DNA of 13,374 bases from Actinomycetota bacterium (GTDB lineage Bacteria; Actinomycetota; Actinomycetes; S36-B12; UBA5976): the NCBI GenBank assembly GCA_947486505.1, contig CANKTT010000035.1:1-13374 (forward strand), in the 5' to 3' direction. How positions within the stretch are numbered: position 1 is the first letter of the stretch; every line of letters begins with the position of its first letter. Below the pieces are notes generated by a model that worked only from the letters and a program-made list of their open reading frames with translations, searched no databases and was not told the origin of the DNA. A program made the translations under genes and the position numbers. Below are positions 1-7,915 of this stretch, in pieces.

Positions 1-993
1 GGTGCATTTATTGGAACTGCAAAAGATGACATCAAGAAGGGTCTAGCGGGTTCGACAATGAGCCAAATCGGTTACATGGTTCTCGCTGCTGGACTTGGAC
101 CTGTTGGTTATGTCTTTGCAATCTTCCACTTACTTACTCATGGCATGTTTAAAGCTGGCCTATTCCTTGGGGCTGGCTCGGTAATGCATGGCATGCATGA
201 CGATGTGAACATGCGACACTATGGCGCCCTTCGCACCATGATGAAAGTTACTTACGCAACTTTCGGACTTGGCTTTTTGGCAATCATTGGAGTGCCGCCA
301 TTTGCCGGATTCTGGTCGAAAGACGAAATCATTTACGTTGCCTTTAGTCAAAGTTTGATTATTGGGCTTGCGACTCTGCTAGGTGCAGGTGTCACGGCCT
401 TCTACATGACCCGAATGATGGCCATGACATTCTTTGGTGAGGCGCGTTGGCAAGATGACGTACATCCGCATGAATCTCCAGCGGTGATGACCATCCCAAT
501 GATTGTCTTAGCACTTGGATCGGTGTTCGGTGGTATGGCAATGCTATTCGTTGGTGACATTGAGCATTGGTTAGAGCCAGTTACGGGATTCGCGAAACCT
601 GAACATTCGGTTTCACATTCCGTCTTGATTCCAATAACACTTGCTGTTGTGCTGGGTGGCGCAGCGTTTGCGTGGCTTCGATACGGTCGCCGCCCAGTTC
701 CAGTTGCGGCTCCAGTAAACGTTAGTTTCTTAACCAAAGCTGCCCGCGCAGATGCCTACGGAGATTCACTTAACGAAGCATTGCTTATGCGTCCTGGTCA
801 GTATTTGACTCGATCCTTGATTTGGTTTGACACCAAAGCAATCGATGGGGCAGTCAGTGGCCTTGCCGCTGCAATTGGTGGACTATCTGCCCGTGCTCGC
901 CGACTACAAAATGGCTATGTCCGTTCTTATGCATTAACCATGCTTGGTGGCGCAGTTTTGATTGCACTCGTACTCCTATTAGTGAGGCTTTAA
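1..993 (+). CDS. nuoL: NADH-quinone oxidoreductase subunit L, C-terminal part (5' end outside window)
   Basis: This is an antiporter-like, proton-translocating subunit of the membrane arm of respiratory complex I. The reading frame is open from base 1, so 330 residues are visible, roughly the C-terminal half of a protein that is usually a little over 600 residues. The first codons read [20 protein letters not shown], the NuoL/M signature around a conserved discontinuous helix. It continues with MSQIGYM, then [19 protein letters not shown] with the conserved channel lysine, and [15 protein letters not shown], which is typical of NuoL rather than NuoM or NuoN. The tail, with a polar stretch and then a final hydrophobic segment at the C-terminus, fits the long lateral helix and its anchoring helix. 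Stop TAA is followed after two bases by nuoM. The call is secure; the true start lies upstream of the window. Confidence 0.97.
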   Translation, partial: GAFIGTAKDDIKKGLAGSTMSQIGYMVLAAGLGPVGYVFAIFHLLTHGMFKAGLFLGAGSVMHGMHDDVNMRHYGALRTMMKVTYATFGLGFLAIIGVPPFAGFWSKDEIIYVAFSQSLIIGLATLLGAGVTAFYMTRMMAMTFFGEARWQDDVHPHESPAVMTIPMIVLALGSVFGGMAMLFVGDIEHWLEPVTGFAKPEHSVSHSVLIPITLAVVLGGAAFAWLRYGRRPVPVAAPVNVSFLTKAARADAYGDSLNEALLMRPGQYLTRSLIWFDTKAIDGAVSGLAAAIGGLSARARRLQNGYVRSYALTMLGGAVLIALVLLLVRL

Positions 994-995
994 TC

Positions 996-2522
996 ATGTT
1001 GCTTACGACGTTGATGCTGATCCCACTTATTGGGGCGTTAGTTGTTTTCTTGTTACCGCCTGCTAAAGCAACACTTGCCAAGCAAGTTGCACTTGGTTTC
1101 GCAGTTGCAACTTTGGTTGTTTCAGTGTTTATGGTGCTTGGGCTGGACAACTCTTCGGGCGGACTTCAATTCATTGAATCCTATGACTGGATCCCTGCCT
1201 TTGGAATTTCCTGGACACTAGGCGTGAATGGAATCTCTGCATTGCTAATTGTGATGTCAGCGATCCTGGTGCCGGTAGCGATAGTTGCTGGCTGGTGGGA
1301 TGCTGAGCATTCTGGTCGGGGAACCGCGAAAGAATACTTTGCTTTAATTCTGGTTTTAGAAGCGCTGATTATCGGCGTATTCACCGCCAACGACTTATTC
1401 CTGTTCTATGTTTTCTTCGAAGCAATGCTGTTTCCGATATATTTCTTGATCGGAAGATTTGGTGGCCCACAACGCGCGTACGCGGCAATGAAGTTCTTGC
1501 TGTACTCGCTAGTTGGAGGCTTGTTTATGCTTGCCGCTTTGATTGGTCTTTACGTCGTATCTAGTCGCGAACTTGGACAAGGAACTTTCGATTTCCAAAC
1601 CCTAACTACTTTGAACATTGATCCAGCAACGCAGAAAATGCTTTTCCTAGGATTCTTCTTTGCTTTCGCAGTCAAGGCCCCAATGGTCCCGTTTCACACT
1701 TGGCTGCCAGATGCGGCAGCTGAAGCAACTCCGGGTACATCCACATTGTTAGTCGGCGTGCTCGATAAGGTCGGAACTTTTGCCATGCTGCATTTCTTGC
1801 TGCCGATTTTCCCTGAGGCAAGTAAGTTCTTCGCACCGGCAATCATTGTGCTGGCGGTAATCAGTATCTTCTATGGCGCGCTTGTTGCCATCGGTCAATC
1901 AGACGTAATGCGACTAATCGCCTTTACTTCGATTTCGCACTTTGGATTTATTGTTTTAGGAATCTTTGTGATGACGTCACAAGGAATTAGTGGATCATCG
2001 TTCTACATGGTTAATCACGGATTCTCCACGGGCGCGTTGTTCTTAGTGATGGGCTACTTGGTCTCTCGTCGGGGATCGAAGCGAATTGCAGACTTTGGTG
2101 GCGTTCAAAAAGTTGCACCAATTATGGCCGGAGTGTTTCTCATCTCAGGACTTTCGGGCCTAGCTCTTCCTGGTATGTCCACCTTCGTTTCAGAATTCTT
2201 GGTCCTTACAGGTGCATATATGGTTAATCCAACTGCCGCCATCCTGGCTACTTTGGGAATCATTCTGGCCGCGGTTTACATTCTTTGGCTCTACCAAAGG
2301 ATGATGACTGGAGTTCCAAGTAAAGAAGTTGAAGAAACTGTCACCGAGATTTCTAAGCGCGAATTAGTGGCCGTGGCGCCGCTGCTGGCGATAATGATTG
2401 TTCTTGGTTTCGTGCCACAGGTTGCTCTCAGCGTCATTAACCCTGCAGTTGAACAAGTACAGACCTACGTAGGTGTAACTGACCCAGAAGCAGCAGTTGT
2501 GATTGAAGGGAGTGGCTCATGA
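996..2522 (+). CDS. nuoM: NADH-quinone oxidoreductase subunit M
   Basis: This is the second antiporter-like proton-pumping subunit of the complex I membrane arm. It has 508 residues, the usual family length, and is hydrophobic throughout with many predicted membrane segments. Key charged residues of the pump are present: Glu142 in FFEAMLFPIYF, Lys227 in VKAPMVPFHTWLPDA and Lys258 in GVLDKVGTFAML. The motif PDAAAEATPGTSTLL identifies the protonmotive-transporter family. ATG at 996 was chosen because it has GTGAGG (982-987) eight bases upstream and starts two bases after the nuoL stop, so the pair is co-transcribed and probably translationally coupled. The 3' end overlaps nuoN by four bases (ATGA). 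Nothing is odd about this gene. Confidence 0.97.
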   Translation: MLLTTLMLIPLIGALVVFLLPPAKATLAKQVALGFAVATLVVSVFMVLGLDNSSGGLQFIESYDWIPAFGISWTLGVNGISALLIVMSAILVPVAIVAGWWDAEHSGRGTAKEYFALILVLEALIIGVFTANDLFLFYVFFEAMLFPIYFLIGRFGGPQRAYAAMKFLLYSLVGGLFMLAALIGLYVVSSRELGQGTFDFQTLTTLNIDPATQKMLFLGFFFAFAVKAPMVPFHTWLPDAAAEATPGTSTLLVGVLDKVGTFAMLHFLLPIFPEASKFFAPAIIVLAVISIFYGALVAIGQSDVMRLIAFTSISHFGFIVLGIFVMTSQGISGSSFYMVNHGFSTGALFLVMGYLVSRRGSKRIADFGGVQKVAPIMAGVFLISGLSGLALPGMSTFVSEFLVLTGAYMVNPTAAILATLGIILAAVYILWLYQRMMTGVPSKEVEETVTEISKRELVAVAPLLAIMIVLGFVPQVALSVINPAVEQVQTYVGVTDPEAAVVIEGSGS

Positions 2523-4087
2523 AGGTTTCAGTTGAGTACCAAGCATTAGCCCCAATCATAATTTTGTTGGCGTCCGGAGTCCTTTCCGTTTTAGTTGAGG
2601 CCTTTATTCCGCGCACTTTCCGTCGCCCAATTCAGCTCATGCTCGTGATAGGCAGCATCGTGTTGGCATTTGCCTACGTCGTGATAAATGCCACAGCAGA
2701 ACTTGCAGGCGACCCATTAGTTAATGGTGGGCAAGTTAAGGGATTACGCGAGTTAGCAGCTAGTGGTGCGATTGCCGTTGATGGTCCAGGCATGGTCATT
2801 CAGGGAATTATTCTCCTGGTCTCTTTCGTAGCAGCACTGTTGCTGGCGGAACATCAAGTTGATCCCCAAGGTGATGCTTTCGCAGCAAGGTCATCCACAC
2901 TTCCTGGAAGTGAAGATGAGCGACAGTTCACTGCACAAGGCTGGCTCCAAACTGAAATTTGGCCACTTTATTTATTCTGTGTTGGTGGGTTGTTACTCTT
3001 CCCAGTTTCCAATGACTTCTTAACAATGTTCGTAGCGCTTGAAGTGTTCTCACTTCCGCTCTATTTGATTGCCAGCATGGCCCGTCGTCGTCGATTGCTA
3101 AGTCAAGAAGCAGCTCTTAAGTACTTCATCCTTGGCGCATTCTCAAGTGCATTCTTCCTATTCGGAGCCGCACTGATTTATGCTGCAACATCATCAGTCA
3201 ACTTCAGCACTGTTGCAGTTGCAATGGAGAACTCATCGCAGGATGGACTCATCATTCCAGGAATTGGAATGATCGCTGTTGGTTTGCTTTTCAAAGTTGG
3301 CGCAGTACCTTTCCACCAATGGGTGCCAGATGTCTACCAAGGATCACCGACTCCGTTGACTGCATTTATGAGCGCGGCTACAAAGGTTGCAGCTTTTGGA
3401 GCCTTACTTCGAGTTTTCTACGTAGCCTTCGGTGGAATGCGCTGGGACTGGCGTCCAATGATGTGGGTTATCGCATTGCTGTCAATGGTTATTGGTTCAC
3501 TGCTAGCGGTGACACAAACCGATATGAAACGAATGCTCGCATTCTCCTCTGTCGCTCACACTGGATTTATATTGCTTGGCGTGATTGCAACTAGCGCTGC
3601 CGGACTTTCCAGCACCTTGTTCTATTTACTTGCTTATGGGTTTACTTCTGTTGGAGTCTTTGCAATCGTTGGATTGGTCAGAGATGCATCTGGCGAAGCT
3701 ACTCATTTATCGCAATGGGCAGGCTTAGGTAAGAAATCCCCTTGGATGGCGAGCATCTTCGCACTGTTCCTACTAGCTTTAGCTGGAATCCCATTGACGA
3801 GTGGTTTCACTGGAAAGTTCGCAGTTTTCACTGCCGCAGTTGACGGTGGCGCAACTCCACTAGTAATTGTTGCGGTAACTGCCAGCGCAGTAGCAGCTTT
3901 CTTCTACGCCAGAGTTATTGTTCTGATGTTCTTTACCAAGCCTCCAGTTGATGGACCAAGCGTGGTAGTTCCGAGCGCATTCACAACCGTTGCAATTGGA
4001 ATCTGCGCTGCGTTCACAGTTCTCTTGGGTGTTGCCCCTCAGCCGGTACTTGATTTAGTCATCAATGCGGGACTGTTCCTGCGTTAA
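2519..4087 (+). CDS. nuoN: NADH-quinone oxidoreductase subunit N
   Basis: This is the third antiporter-like subunit of complex I, which normally closes the nuoA-N operon. It has 522 residues. Glu175 (VALEVFSLPLYL), Lys259 (LLFKVGAVPFHQWVPDVYQG) and Lys289 (AATKVAAFG) match the conserved charged residues of the proton channel. A polar insert around residues 115-145, ending in a TEIWPLYLF segment, is the kind seen in actinobacterial NuoN and supports the lineage call. The ATG start overlaps the nuoM stop by four bases and has AAGGGAG at 2506-2512 with a six-base spacer. It is followed by a 43-base gap with a short palindrome and then the polyprenyl synthase, with no convincing terminator between them, so read-through is likely. 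Confidence 0.97.
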   Translation: MKVSVEYQALAPIIILLASGVLSVLVEAFIPRTFRRPIQLMLVIGSIVLAFAYVVINATAELAGDPLVNGGQVKGLRELAASGAIAVDGPGMVIQGIILLVSFVAALLLAEHQVDPQGDAFAARSSTLPGSEDERQFTAQGWLQTEIWPLYLFCVGGLLLFPVSNDFLTMFVALEVFSLPLYLIASMARRRRLLSQEAALKYFILGAFSSAFFLFGAALIYAATSSVNFSTVAVAMENSSQDGLIIPGIGMIAVGLLFKVGAVPFHQWVPDVYQGSPTPLTAFMSAATKVAAFGALLRVFYVAFGGMRWDWRPMMWVIALLSMVIGSLLAVTQTDMKRMLAFSSVAHTGFILLGVIATSAAGLSSTLFYLLAYGFTSVGVFAIVGLVRDASGEATHLSQWAGLGKKSPWMASIFALFLLALAGIPLTSGFTGKFAVFTAAVDGGATPLVIVAVTASAVAAFFYARVIVLMFFTKPPVDGPSVVVPSAFTTVAIGICAAFTVLLGVAPQPVLDLVINAGLFLR

Positions 4088-4092
4088 GCCCC

Positions 4093-4104
4093 AAGTCGCG
4101 ACTT
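4093..4104. repeat. 12-base perfect palindrome between nuoN and the polyprenyl synthase gene
   Basis: AAGTCGCGACTT is its own reverse complement and sits five bases after the nuoN stop. It has no central loop and no following T-run, so it is not a normal intrinsic terminator. It could be a protein-binding site, an RNA-processing element or chance. Confidence 0.35.
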
Positions 4105-4130
4105 TGCCTGCAAAATGCAAGGATTGAGCC

Positions 4131-5108
4131 GTGAGCGTTTTATTTCCAGAAGAGCTAGCAGCACTCGAAGAAGAGATGTTTGCTGGCCTTGCTGCGATTG
4201 AAGATCGCCTTCGCGAAGAAATTCGTAGCGACTACGAGCTTGCAGACATCACCGCCCGCCATCTAGTGGAAGCTGGCGGAAAAAGATTTCGCCCACTACT
4301 AGTACTTTTAGCATCACACTTCGGTGATCCAAAGTCTGAGGGCGTGGTGCCCTCGGCTGTAGTCGTGGAACTTACTCACTTAGCAACGCTTTATCACGAC
4401 GACGTCATGGACGAAGCCGAAGTTCGTCGTGGAGCGCAATCTGCAAACAGCCGCTGGGGAAACACCGTGGCAATTTTAAGTGGCGACTTCTTATTTGCAA
4501 GGTCTTCCAAGCTGCTTGCAGATTTAGGGCCAGAAGCTGTACGTGTTCAAGCTGAGACATTTGAGCGTCTTGTAATTGGGCAACTACGTGAGAGCGTCGG
4601 ACCGCAAGGTGACGAAGATCCAATCGTTCATCACCTAGAAGTACTTGCTGACAAAACTGGTTCACTTATCGCCGCAGCTGGACGATACGGTGCGATGATG
4701 AGTGGCGTCTCCCCTGAAGTAACTGATCGAATCGCTGACTTTGGTGAAAGTATCGGTATCGCTTTCCAATTAAGTGATGACTTACTTGACATCGAGTCTG
4801 AAGTTTCTGGAAAGACACCCGGAACTGATTTGCGTGAAGGTATTCGCACACTTCCGGTGCTATTTGCGCTTGCAGACCCCGATACCCCGCCACGGTTACG
4901 GGAACTGTTGAGTCGAGCAATTACTGATGATGCCGAGCATGCCGAAGCTTTGGCAGCGCTTCGAGTACACCCGGCGATGGATCAAGCCCGTGAAGTACTT
5001 GAGCAGTGGGCTGACCGAGCTCGCGAAAGACTTGGTGCTTTACCGGATTGCGATGCAAAGACCGCAATGGCAACCCTGGTTGATAGCGTTGCCTACCGCA
5101 CGGTCTAA
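4131..5108 (+). CDS. Long-chain polyprenyl diphosphate synthase (trans-isoprenyl diphosphate synthase family)
   Basis: It condenses isopentenyl diphosphate units onto an allylic primer to build a long all-trans polyprenyl diphosphate, most likely the menaquinone side chain. It has 325 residues, the normal size. Visible motifs in order are GGKRFRP (residues 49-55, substrate binding), the first aspartate-rich motif DDVMD (90-94) and the second, DDLLD (216-220). The residue five places before the first motif is Ala85, small rather than aromatic, which in this family goes with long products instead of C15 or C20. The start is GTG at 4131 with AAGGA (4119-4123) seven bases upstream. Its position right behind nuoN places quinone synthesis next to the quinone-reducing complex. 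Exact chain length cannot be read from the sequence. Confidence 0.92.
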   Translation: MSVLFPEELAALEEEMFAGLAAIEDRLREEIRSDYELADITARHLVEAGGKRFRPLLVLLASHFGDPKSEGVVPSAVVVELTHLATLYHDDVMDEAEVRRGAQSANSRWGNTVAILSGDFLFARSSKLLADLGPEAVRVQAETFERLVIGQLRESVGPQGDEDPIVHHLEVLADKTGSLIAAAGRYGAMMSGVSPEVTDRIADFGESIGIAFQLSDDLLDIESEVSGKTPGTDLREGIRTLPVLFALADPDTPPRLRELLSRAITDDAEHAEALAALRVHPAMDQAREVLEQWADRARERLGALPDCDAKTAMATLVDSVAYRTV

Positions 5109-5156
5109 CGACCCAAAGTAATTACCTAACTTCACATGCAATAGTTTTAGTGCATT

Positions 5157-6089
5157 ATGAGTTCTGATGCCGTGAAAGAAAAGCGATCAGAACATTCGAT
5201 CGGTCTAATCAATGGTTACATTGCCTACATAATTTGGGGCGCAGTAATTCTCTATTGGCCGTATCTGGCTCCTGCGAAACCGCTCGAAATTCTGGCACAT
5301 CGAATTCTCTGGAGTTTACTTTTTGTAGCAGCGATTTTGATTTATCAAAAGCGAATTGTTTCGTTGCGTGTAGTTCTGAATAATTCCAGGCAGCTGAAGT
5401 TACTTGCAGTGGCTTCTGTTCTTATTGGCGTTAACTGGGGATTGTTTATCTGGGCCAGCATGAATGGGCATGTACTTGATTCGTCGCTTGGTTACTACAT
5501 AACACCGCTACTGAATGTCGCTCTTGGCGTATTTTTCTTCAAAGAAAAATTGAGAAACATGCAATGGCTAGCTATCGGCATAGCTGCCTTTGCCGTTCTG
5601 TTTATAACTATCGCAATGGGGGTCCTTCCGTGGGTGGCACTCTCACTTTCAACTTCATTTGCAATGTATGGATATGTGAAAAAGCTGGCAAATGTCGAAG
5701 CACTGGAAAGCCTGATGATCGAAACCATGATCTTGACACCCGTTGCGATTGGGTATTTAATCTGGCTGCAATTTAATGGCGGCAATACCTTCTTGGCTTA
5801 TGGACTTGACCACACATTGTGGATGGCTAGCGCAGGCATAGTCACCGCTATCCCATTGCTCGCTTTTGGAGTGGCAATTGTTCGGCTTCCGTTAACAACC
5901 CTTGGAATGCTGCAATACATCGGCCCAACAATTCAATTCTTTGTAGGCATCTGGTTAACCCAAGAAGCCATGCCACAGGTTAGGTTCATTGGCTTCGCCA
6001 TCACTTGGGTAGCGCTGGTTATTCTTACGATTGATGCGTTGCGCAATCGCCGAAACGTCAGCAAGTCTTTCGTGCCCGATCCTGACTAG
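5157..6089 (+). CDS. rarD: RarD-type EamA/DMT superfamily transporter
   Basis: This is an inner-membrane permease of the drug/metabolite transporter superfamily. It has 310 residues with about ten hydrophobic segments, starting with one at roughly 15-37. The family-specific motifs are EILAHRILWS (44-53) and NWGLFIWASMNGH (93-105) followed by SLGYYITPLLNVALG, both close to the RarD subgroup pattern. E. coli RarD was named for a chloramphenicol-sensitivity phenotype, but its substrate is unproven, so no substrate is assigned here. The N-terminus is a short charged cytoplasmic tail (residues 1-14). It begins 48 bases after the polyprenyl synthase stop with no clear ribosome binding site; a TAGTTT at 5142-5147 could be a -10 box for its own promoter, weakly supported. 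It ends 10 bases before the NuoB-like gene. Confidence 0.9.
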   Translation: MSSDAVKEKRSEHSIGLINGYIAYIIWGAVILYWPYLAPAKPLEILAHRILWSLLFVAAILIYQKRIVSLRVVLNNSRQLKLLAVASVLIGVNWGLFIWASMNGHVLDSSLGYYITPLLNVALGVFFFKEKLRNMQWLAIGIAAFAVLFITIAMGVLPWVALSLSTSFAMYGYVKKLANVEALESLMIETMILTPVAIGYLIWLQFNGGNTFLAYGLDHTLWMASAGIVTAIPLLAFGVAIVRLPLTTLGMLQYIGPTIQFFVGIWLTQEAMPQVRFIGFAITWVALVILTIDALRNRRNVSKSFVPDPD

Positions 6090-6092
6090 AGT
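6087..6092 (+). promoter_or_regulatory. Possible -10 box for a leaderless transcript of the NuoB-like gene
   Basis: TAGAGT fits the actinobacterial -10 pattern TANNNT and lies exactly at -12 to -7 if the transcript begins on the G of the GTG start at 6099. No good ribosome binding site precedes that GTG, which is what leaderless genes look like. There is no convincing -35 box, and the hexamer overlaps the rarD stop codon, so it could be coincidence. Confidence 0.3.
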
Positions 6093-6098
6093 CATACT

Positions 6099-6482
6099 GT
6101 GAGCAATGTTTCAGTGTTACAGGCCGCGCTTGCCTGTTGTGGTGTTGAATCGAGTTCCGTGGACTTGGTTACCAGTGCCTGGAACCAGACTGAGTCAGTG
6201 GCAAAACTATCTGCAGCTCAACATATTCTGGTTATTGCCGGAACTGTTACGCAGGCCTTGGCACCGACCGTAAAGTCCGCCTACGATGCTCTGCAAGAGC
6301 CAAAAGTAGTAGTGGCCTTTGGTGCGTGTGCGATTTCTGGCGGTCCGTATTGGGATTCCTACTCCGTGATTCCCGGAGCACATGAGTTGGTTCCAGTGGA
6401 CATCCAAGTTCCAGGATGCCCACCAGGTCCAGAAGAGTTGGCTGCAGCGCTTATGCAAGCCGTTGAGATGGCTAACCAATGA
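6099..6482 (+). CDS. Short NuoB-like (complex I 20 kDa family) iron-sulfur protein
   Basis: This is a relative of the complex I subunit that holds the terminal [4Fe-4S] cluster N2, next to quinone. It has 127 residues, and all four cluster ligands are visible: the tandem Cys13-Cys14 in ACCGVE, Cys77 in FGACAISGG and Cys107 in VPGCPPGPEEL. Other family marks are VIAGTVTQALAP (45-56) and YDALQEPK. The tandem cysteines point to the NuoB branch rather than the small subunit of group 4 NiFe hydrogenases, which has CxxC. It is shorter than ordinary NuoB because only 12 residues precede the tandem cysteines. GTG at 6099 was chosen because an in-frame TAG lies at 6087-6089. It overlaps the NuoC-like gene by ATGA. 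It is probably a second, non-canonical copy, since the main operon normally carries its own nuoB; function unknown. Confidence 0.85.
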   Translation: MSNVSVLQAALACCGVESSSVDLVTSAWNQTESVAKLSAAQHILVIAGTVTQALAPTVKSAYDALQEPKVVVAFGACAISGGPYWDSYSVIPGAHELVPVDIQVPGCPPGPEELAAALMQAVEMANQ

Positions 6483-6928
6483 CAAGCATCCAAAAGGTAG
6501 AAAAGTCCGAATGGCTCAGTCAGGCATCAGACATGAAGCAACGTGGCTTCGTGAGATGTGAGTGGTTAACCGCAACTCATAATGGCGGAGATACTTTTGA
6601 AATTTCGCTCATGCTATCGAGTGAAGACTTAACTAAGAGTTTAATTCTGACAACTGAGATTGATACAAGTATCGAGTCGTTAACTAACCCCTATTCGGGG
6701 GTTAGTTTTCATGAACGAGAAGTTGCCCAAATGTTCGGCGTTGAGTTCATTGGAAATAACGATTCCAGACCTGCATTTGAAATAGAACTTTCAGGTTTCC
6801 CACTTCGGCGTGACTTTGCACTCGCAACCCGCGCCGACACTGAGTGGCCAGGGGCAGTTGAGCCGAATGAAACAGCAAAGCGCAGACCATCTCTGCCACC
6901 AGGAGTTTTACCGGAGTGGAAATCATGA
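6479..6928 (+). CDS. NuoC-like (complex I 30 kDa family) protein
   Basis: This is a homologue of the complex I 30 kDa subunit, which in the enzyme packs against NuoD and NuoI in the Q-module and carries no cofactor. It has 149 residues, shorter than typical NuoC. The N-terminal part (about 1-65) is poorly conserved. The recognisable core is [20 protein letters not shown] (about residues 74-93), matching the family's EREVYDMFGV pattern, then FPLRRDF, matching the conserved PLRKDY. A proline-rich tail follows (WPGAVEP and [11 protein letters not shown]). It overlaps the NuoB-like gene by ATGA at its start and the ferredoxin-like gene by ATGA at its end, so the three are probably made together. 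A 10-base-pair hairpin with a following T-run lies inside the coding sequence (6682-6709). No large-subunit domain is fused to it. Confidence 0.82.
   Translation: MTSIQKVEKSEWLSQASDMKQRGFVRCEWLTATHNGGDTFEISLMLSSEDLTKSLILTTEIDTSIESLTNPYSGVSFHEREVAQMFGVEFIGNNDSRPAFEIELSGFPLRRDFALATRADTEWPGAVEPNETAKRRPSLPPGVLPEWKS
6682..6709 (+). other. Intragenic terminator-like hairpin in the NuoC-like gene
   Basis: AACTAACCCC (6682-6691) pairs perfectly with GGGGTTAGTT (6698-6707) around a six-base TATTCG loop, and the stem runs directly into TT at 6708-6709, giving four consecutive T. This is the shape of a rho-independent terminator or attenuator, yet it lies in frame inside the coding region, across the conserved NPYSGVSF segment. 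Whether it stops transcription is not shown by the sequence. Confidence 0.5.
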
Positions 6929-7320
6929 ACCATTCAACAATCGCGCTACATCCAGCTTCATGCACTTCTTGCATGCTTTGTGTTCGAGAATGTCCCGATT
7001 GGTGCATAACAGTGCAGGCGCATTCCGAACCTGATCCAGATGCGCCGGCGTATAGCAATTCCCGCAGGGAAGCAACAAAAAATGCTCTAGATCAATTTAC
7101 GATCGATTTTGGCCAATGTATGTGGTGTGGCATTTGCATCGACGTTTGCCCATTCGATGCACTGTTCTGGTCTGACTCACCTATGCCAGCTGGACAAGGC
7201 AGAGGTGAACTCATCTATGGAATCGAAGCGCTAGCTACTTCATTGCCTAGTGCAAGACGTAGCGATGGATCAGTCGCGCCACAGATTGATGAACCACCAA
7301 GCGGTAGACGAAAAAAGTAA
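6925..7320 (+). CDS. NuoI-like 2x[4Fe-4S] ferredoxin-type protein
   Basis: This is an electron-carrying protein with two [4Fe-4S] clusters, related to complex I subunit NuoI and hydrogenase ferredoxin subunits. It has 131 residues. The first motif has Cys13, 16, 19 and 23 ([12 protein letters not shown]), with an extra Cys27; the second has Cys65, 68, 71 and 75 ([12 protein letters not shown]). The 41-residue linker is of the NuoI type rather than a small bacterial ferredoxin. NuoI's N-terminal membrane-contacting region is missing, since only 12 residues precede the first cysteine. The C-terminus is basic (SGRRKK). ATG at 6925 was preferred over the GTG at 6916 because it gives an ATGA overlap with the previous gene and has GGAG (6913-6916) eight bases upstream. 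With the NuoB- and NuoC-like proteins it could form an electron-transfer module; partner and donor are unknown. Confidence 0.85.
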   Translation: MNHSTIALHPASCTSCMLCVRECPDWCITVQAHSEPDPDAPAYSNSRREATKNALDQFTIDFGQCMWCGICIDVCPFDALFWSDSPMPAGQGRGELIYGIEALATSLPSARRSDGSVAPQIDEPPSGRRKK

Positions 7321-7812
7321 TTAGCGATAGTTCGTGTATTGAACTGCGAAATCTAGGTCAGATTCACTGAGCAGTTGCTGAACTGCTTGTAAATCATCTC
7401 GACTCTTTCCAGTCACGCGAAGTTCTTCACCCTGCACCTGAGTCTTTACGCTTTTTGGACCCTCATCGCGAATGATTTTGCCAATCTTTTTGGCTTGTTC
7501 CTGACTAATGCCCGCTTTAAAGTCACCATTGATTTTGTAGTCTTTGCCTGATACTCGCGGATCACCGGCGGTGAAGGACTTTAGACTTACGCCGCGCTTG
7601 ATTAGCTTTTCGCGGAAGACTTCAAGTGCTGCTTTGGCTCGATCTTCAGTACTGGAAGTGATCTCGACACCGAGCTCACCTTTCCATTCGATTGAAGTCT
7701 CAGTTCCTTTGAAGTCAAACCGGGTAGCAAGTGCTTTAGCCGCTTGGCCGAGGGCATTGTCGGCTTCCTGACGATCAACCTTGCTCACAATGTCCATACT
7801 GGAATCAGCCAT
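7321..7812 (-). CDS. yajQ: YajQ family nucleotide-binding protein
   Basis: This is a small cytoplasmic protein of the YajQ/UPF0234 family. Members bind nucleotides, and a Xanthomonas homologue has been described as a cyclic-di-GMP effector; the role here is not known. It has 163 residues, the normal family length. Typical features are [18 protein letters not shown] at the N-terminus, RFDFKGT, the [12 protein letters not shown] stretch with KVQ-like [20 protein letters not shown], and the ending [12 protein letters not shown]. The start ATG at 7812-7810 is preferred over one ten codons upstream because GAGG (7821-7818) lies five bases before it and the protein then begins exactly where the family does. 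Its stop codon directly abuts the stop of the convergent ferredoxin-like gene. It reads away from the SDR operon, sharing the 7813-7980 intergenic region. Confidence 0.92.
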   Translation of the reverse strand: MADSSMDIVSKVDRQEADNALGQAAKALATRFDFKGTETSIEWKGELGVEITSSTEDRAKAALEVFREKLIKRGVSLKSFTAGDPRVSGKDYKINGDFKAGISQEQAKKIGKIIRDEGPKSVKTQVQGEELRVTGKSRDDLQAVQQLLSESDLDFAVQYTNYR

Positions 7813-7915
7813 TTTTACCTCACTAGAAACTGGATATTTCACCCCACTTTACTGGGCTGGATAAATCAGTTTGGTTGAGGTGACTGCCCAGATCTAAAGA
7901 TTTTTCGAAAAGGCC

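Noticed and set aside
3319..3594. 91-codon open frame inside nuoN on the same strand
   Set aside because: It overlaps strongly conserved NuoN sequence in another frame, has no ribosome binding site and its translation resembles no family I know; treated as a shadow.
6916..6924. GTG start three codons upstream for the NuoI-like gene
   Set aside because: ATG at 6925 gives the ATGA overlap used at the preceding junction and has GGAG eight bases before it; the GTG start would overlap that site.
6099..7320. Trio as a NiFe hydrogenase
   Set aside because: There is no large subunit with the CxxC metal-centre motifs, and the NuoB-like protein has tandem cysteines as in complex I instead of CxxC.
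7813..7842. Upstream ATG that would lengthen YajQ by ten residues
   Set aside because: The family begins at the [14 protein letters not shown] start, and a GAGG site lies five bases before the shorter start but none at a suitable distance is evident for the longer one.
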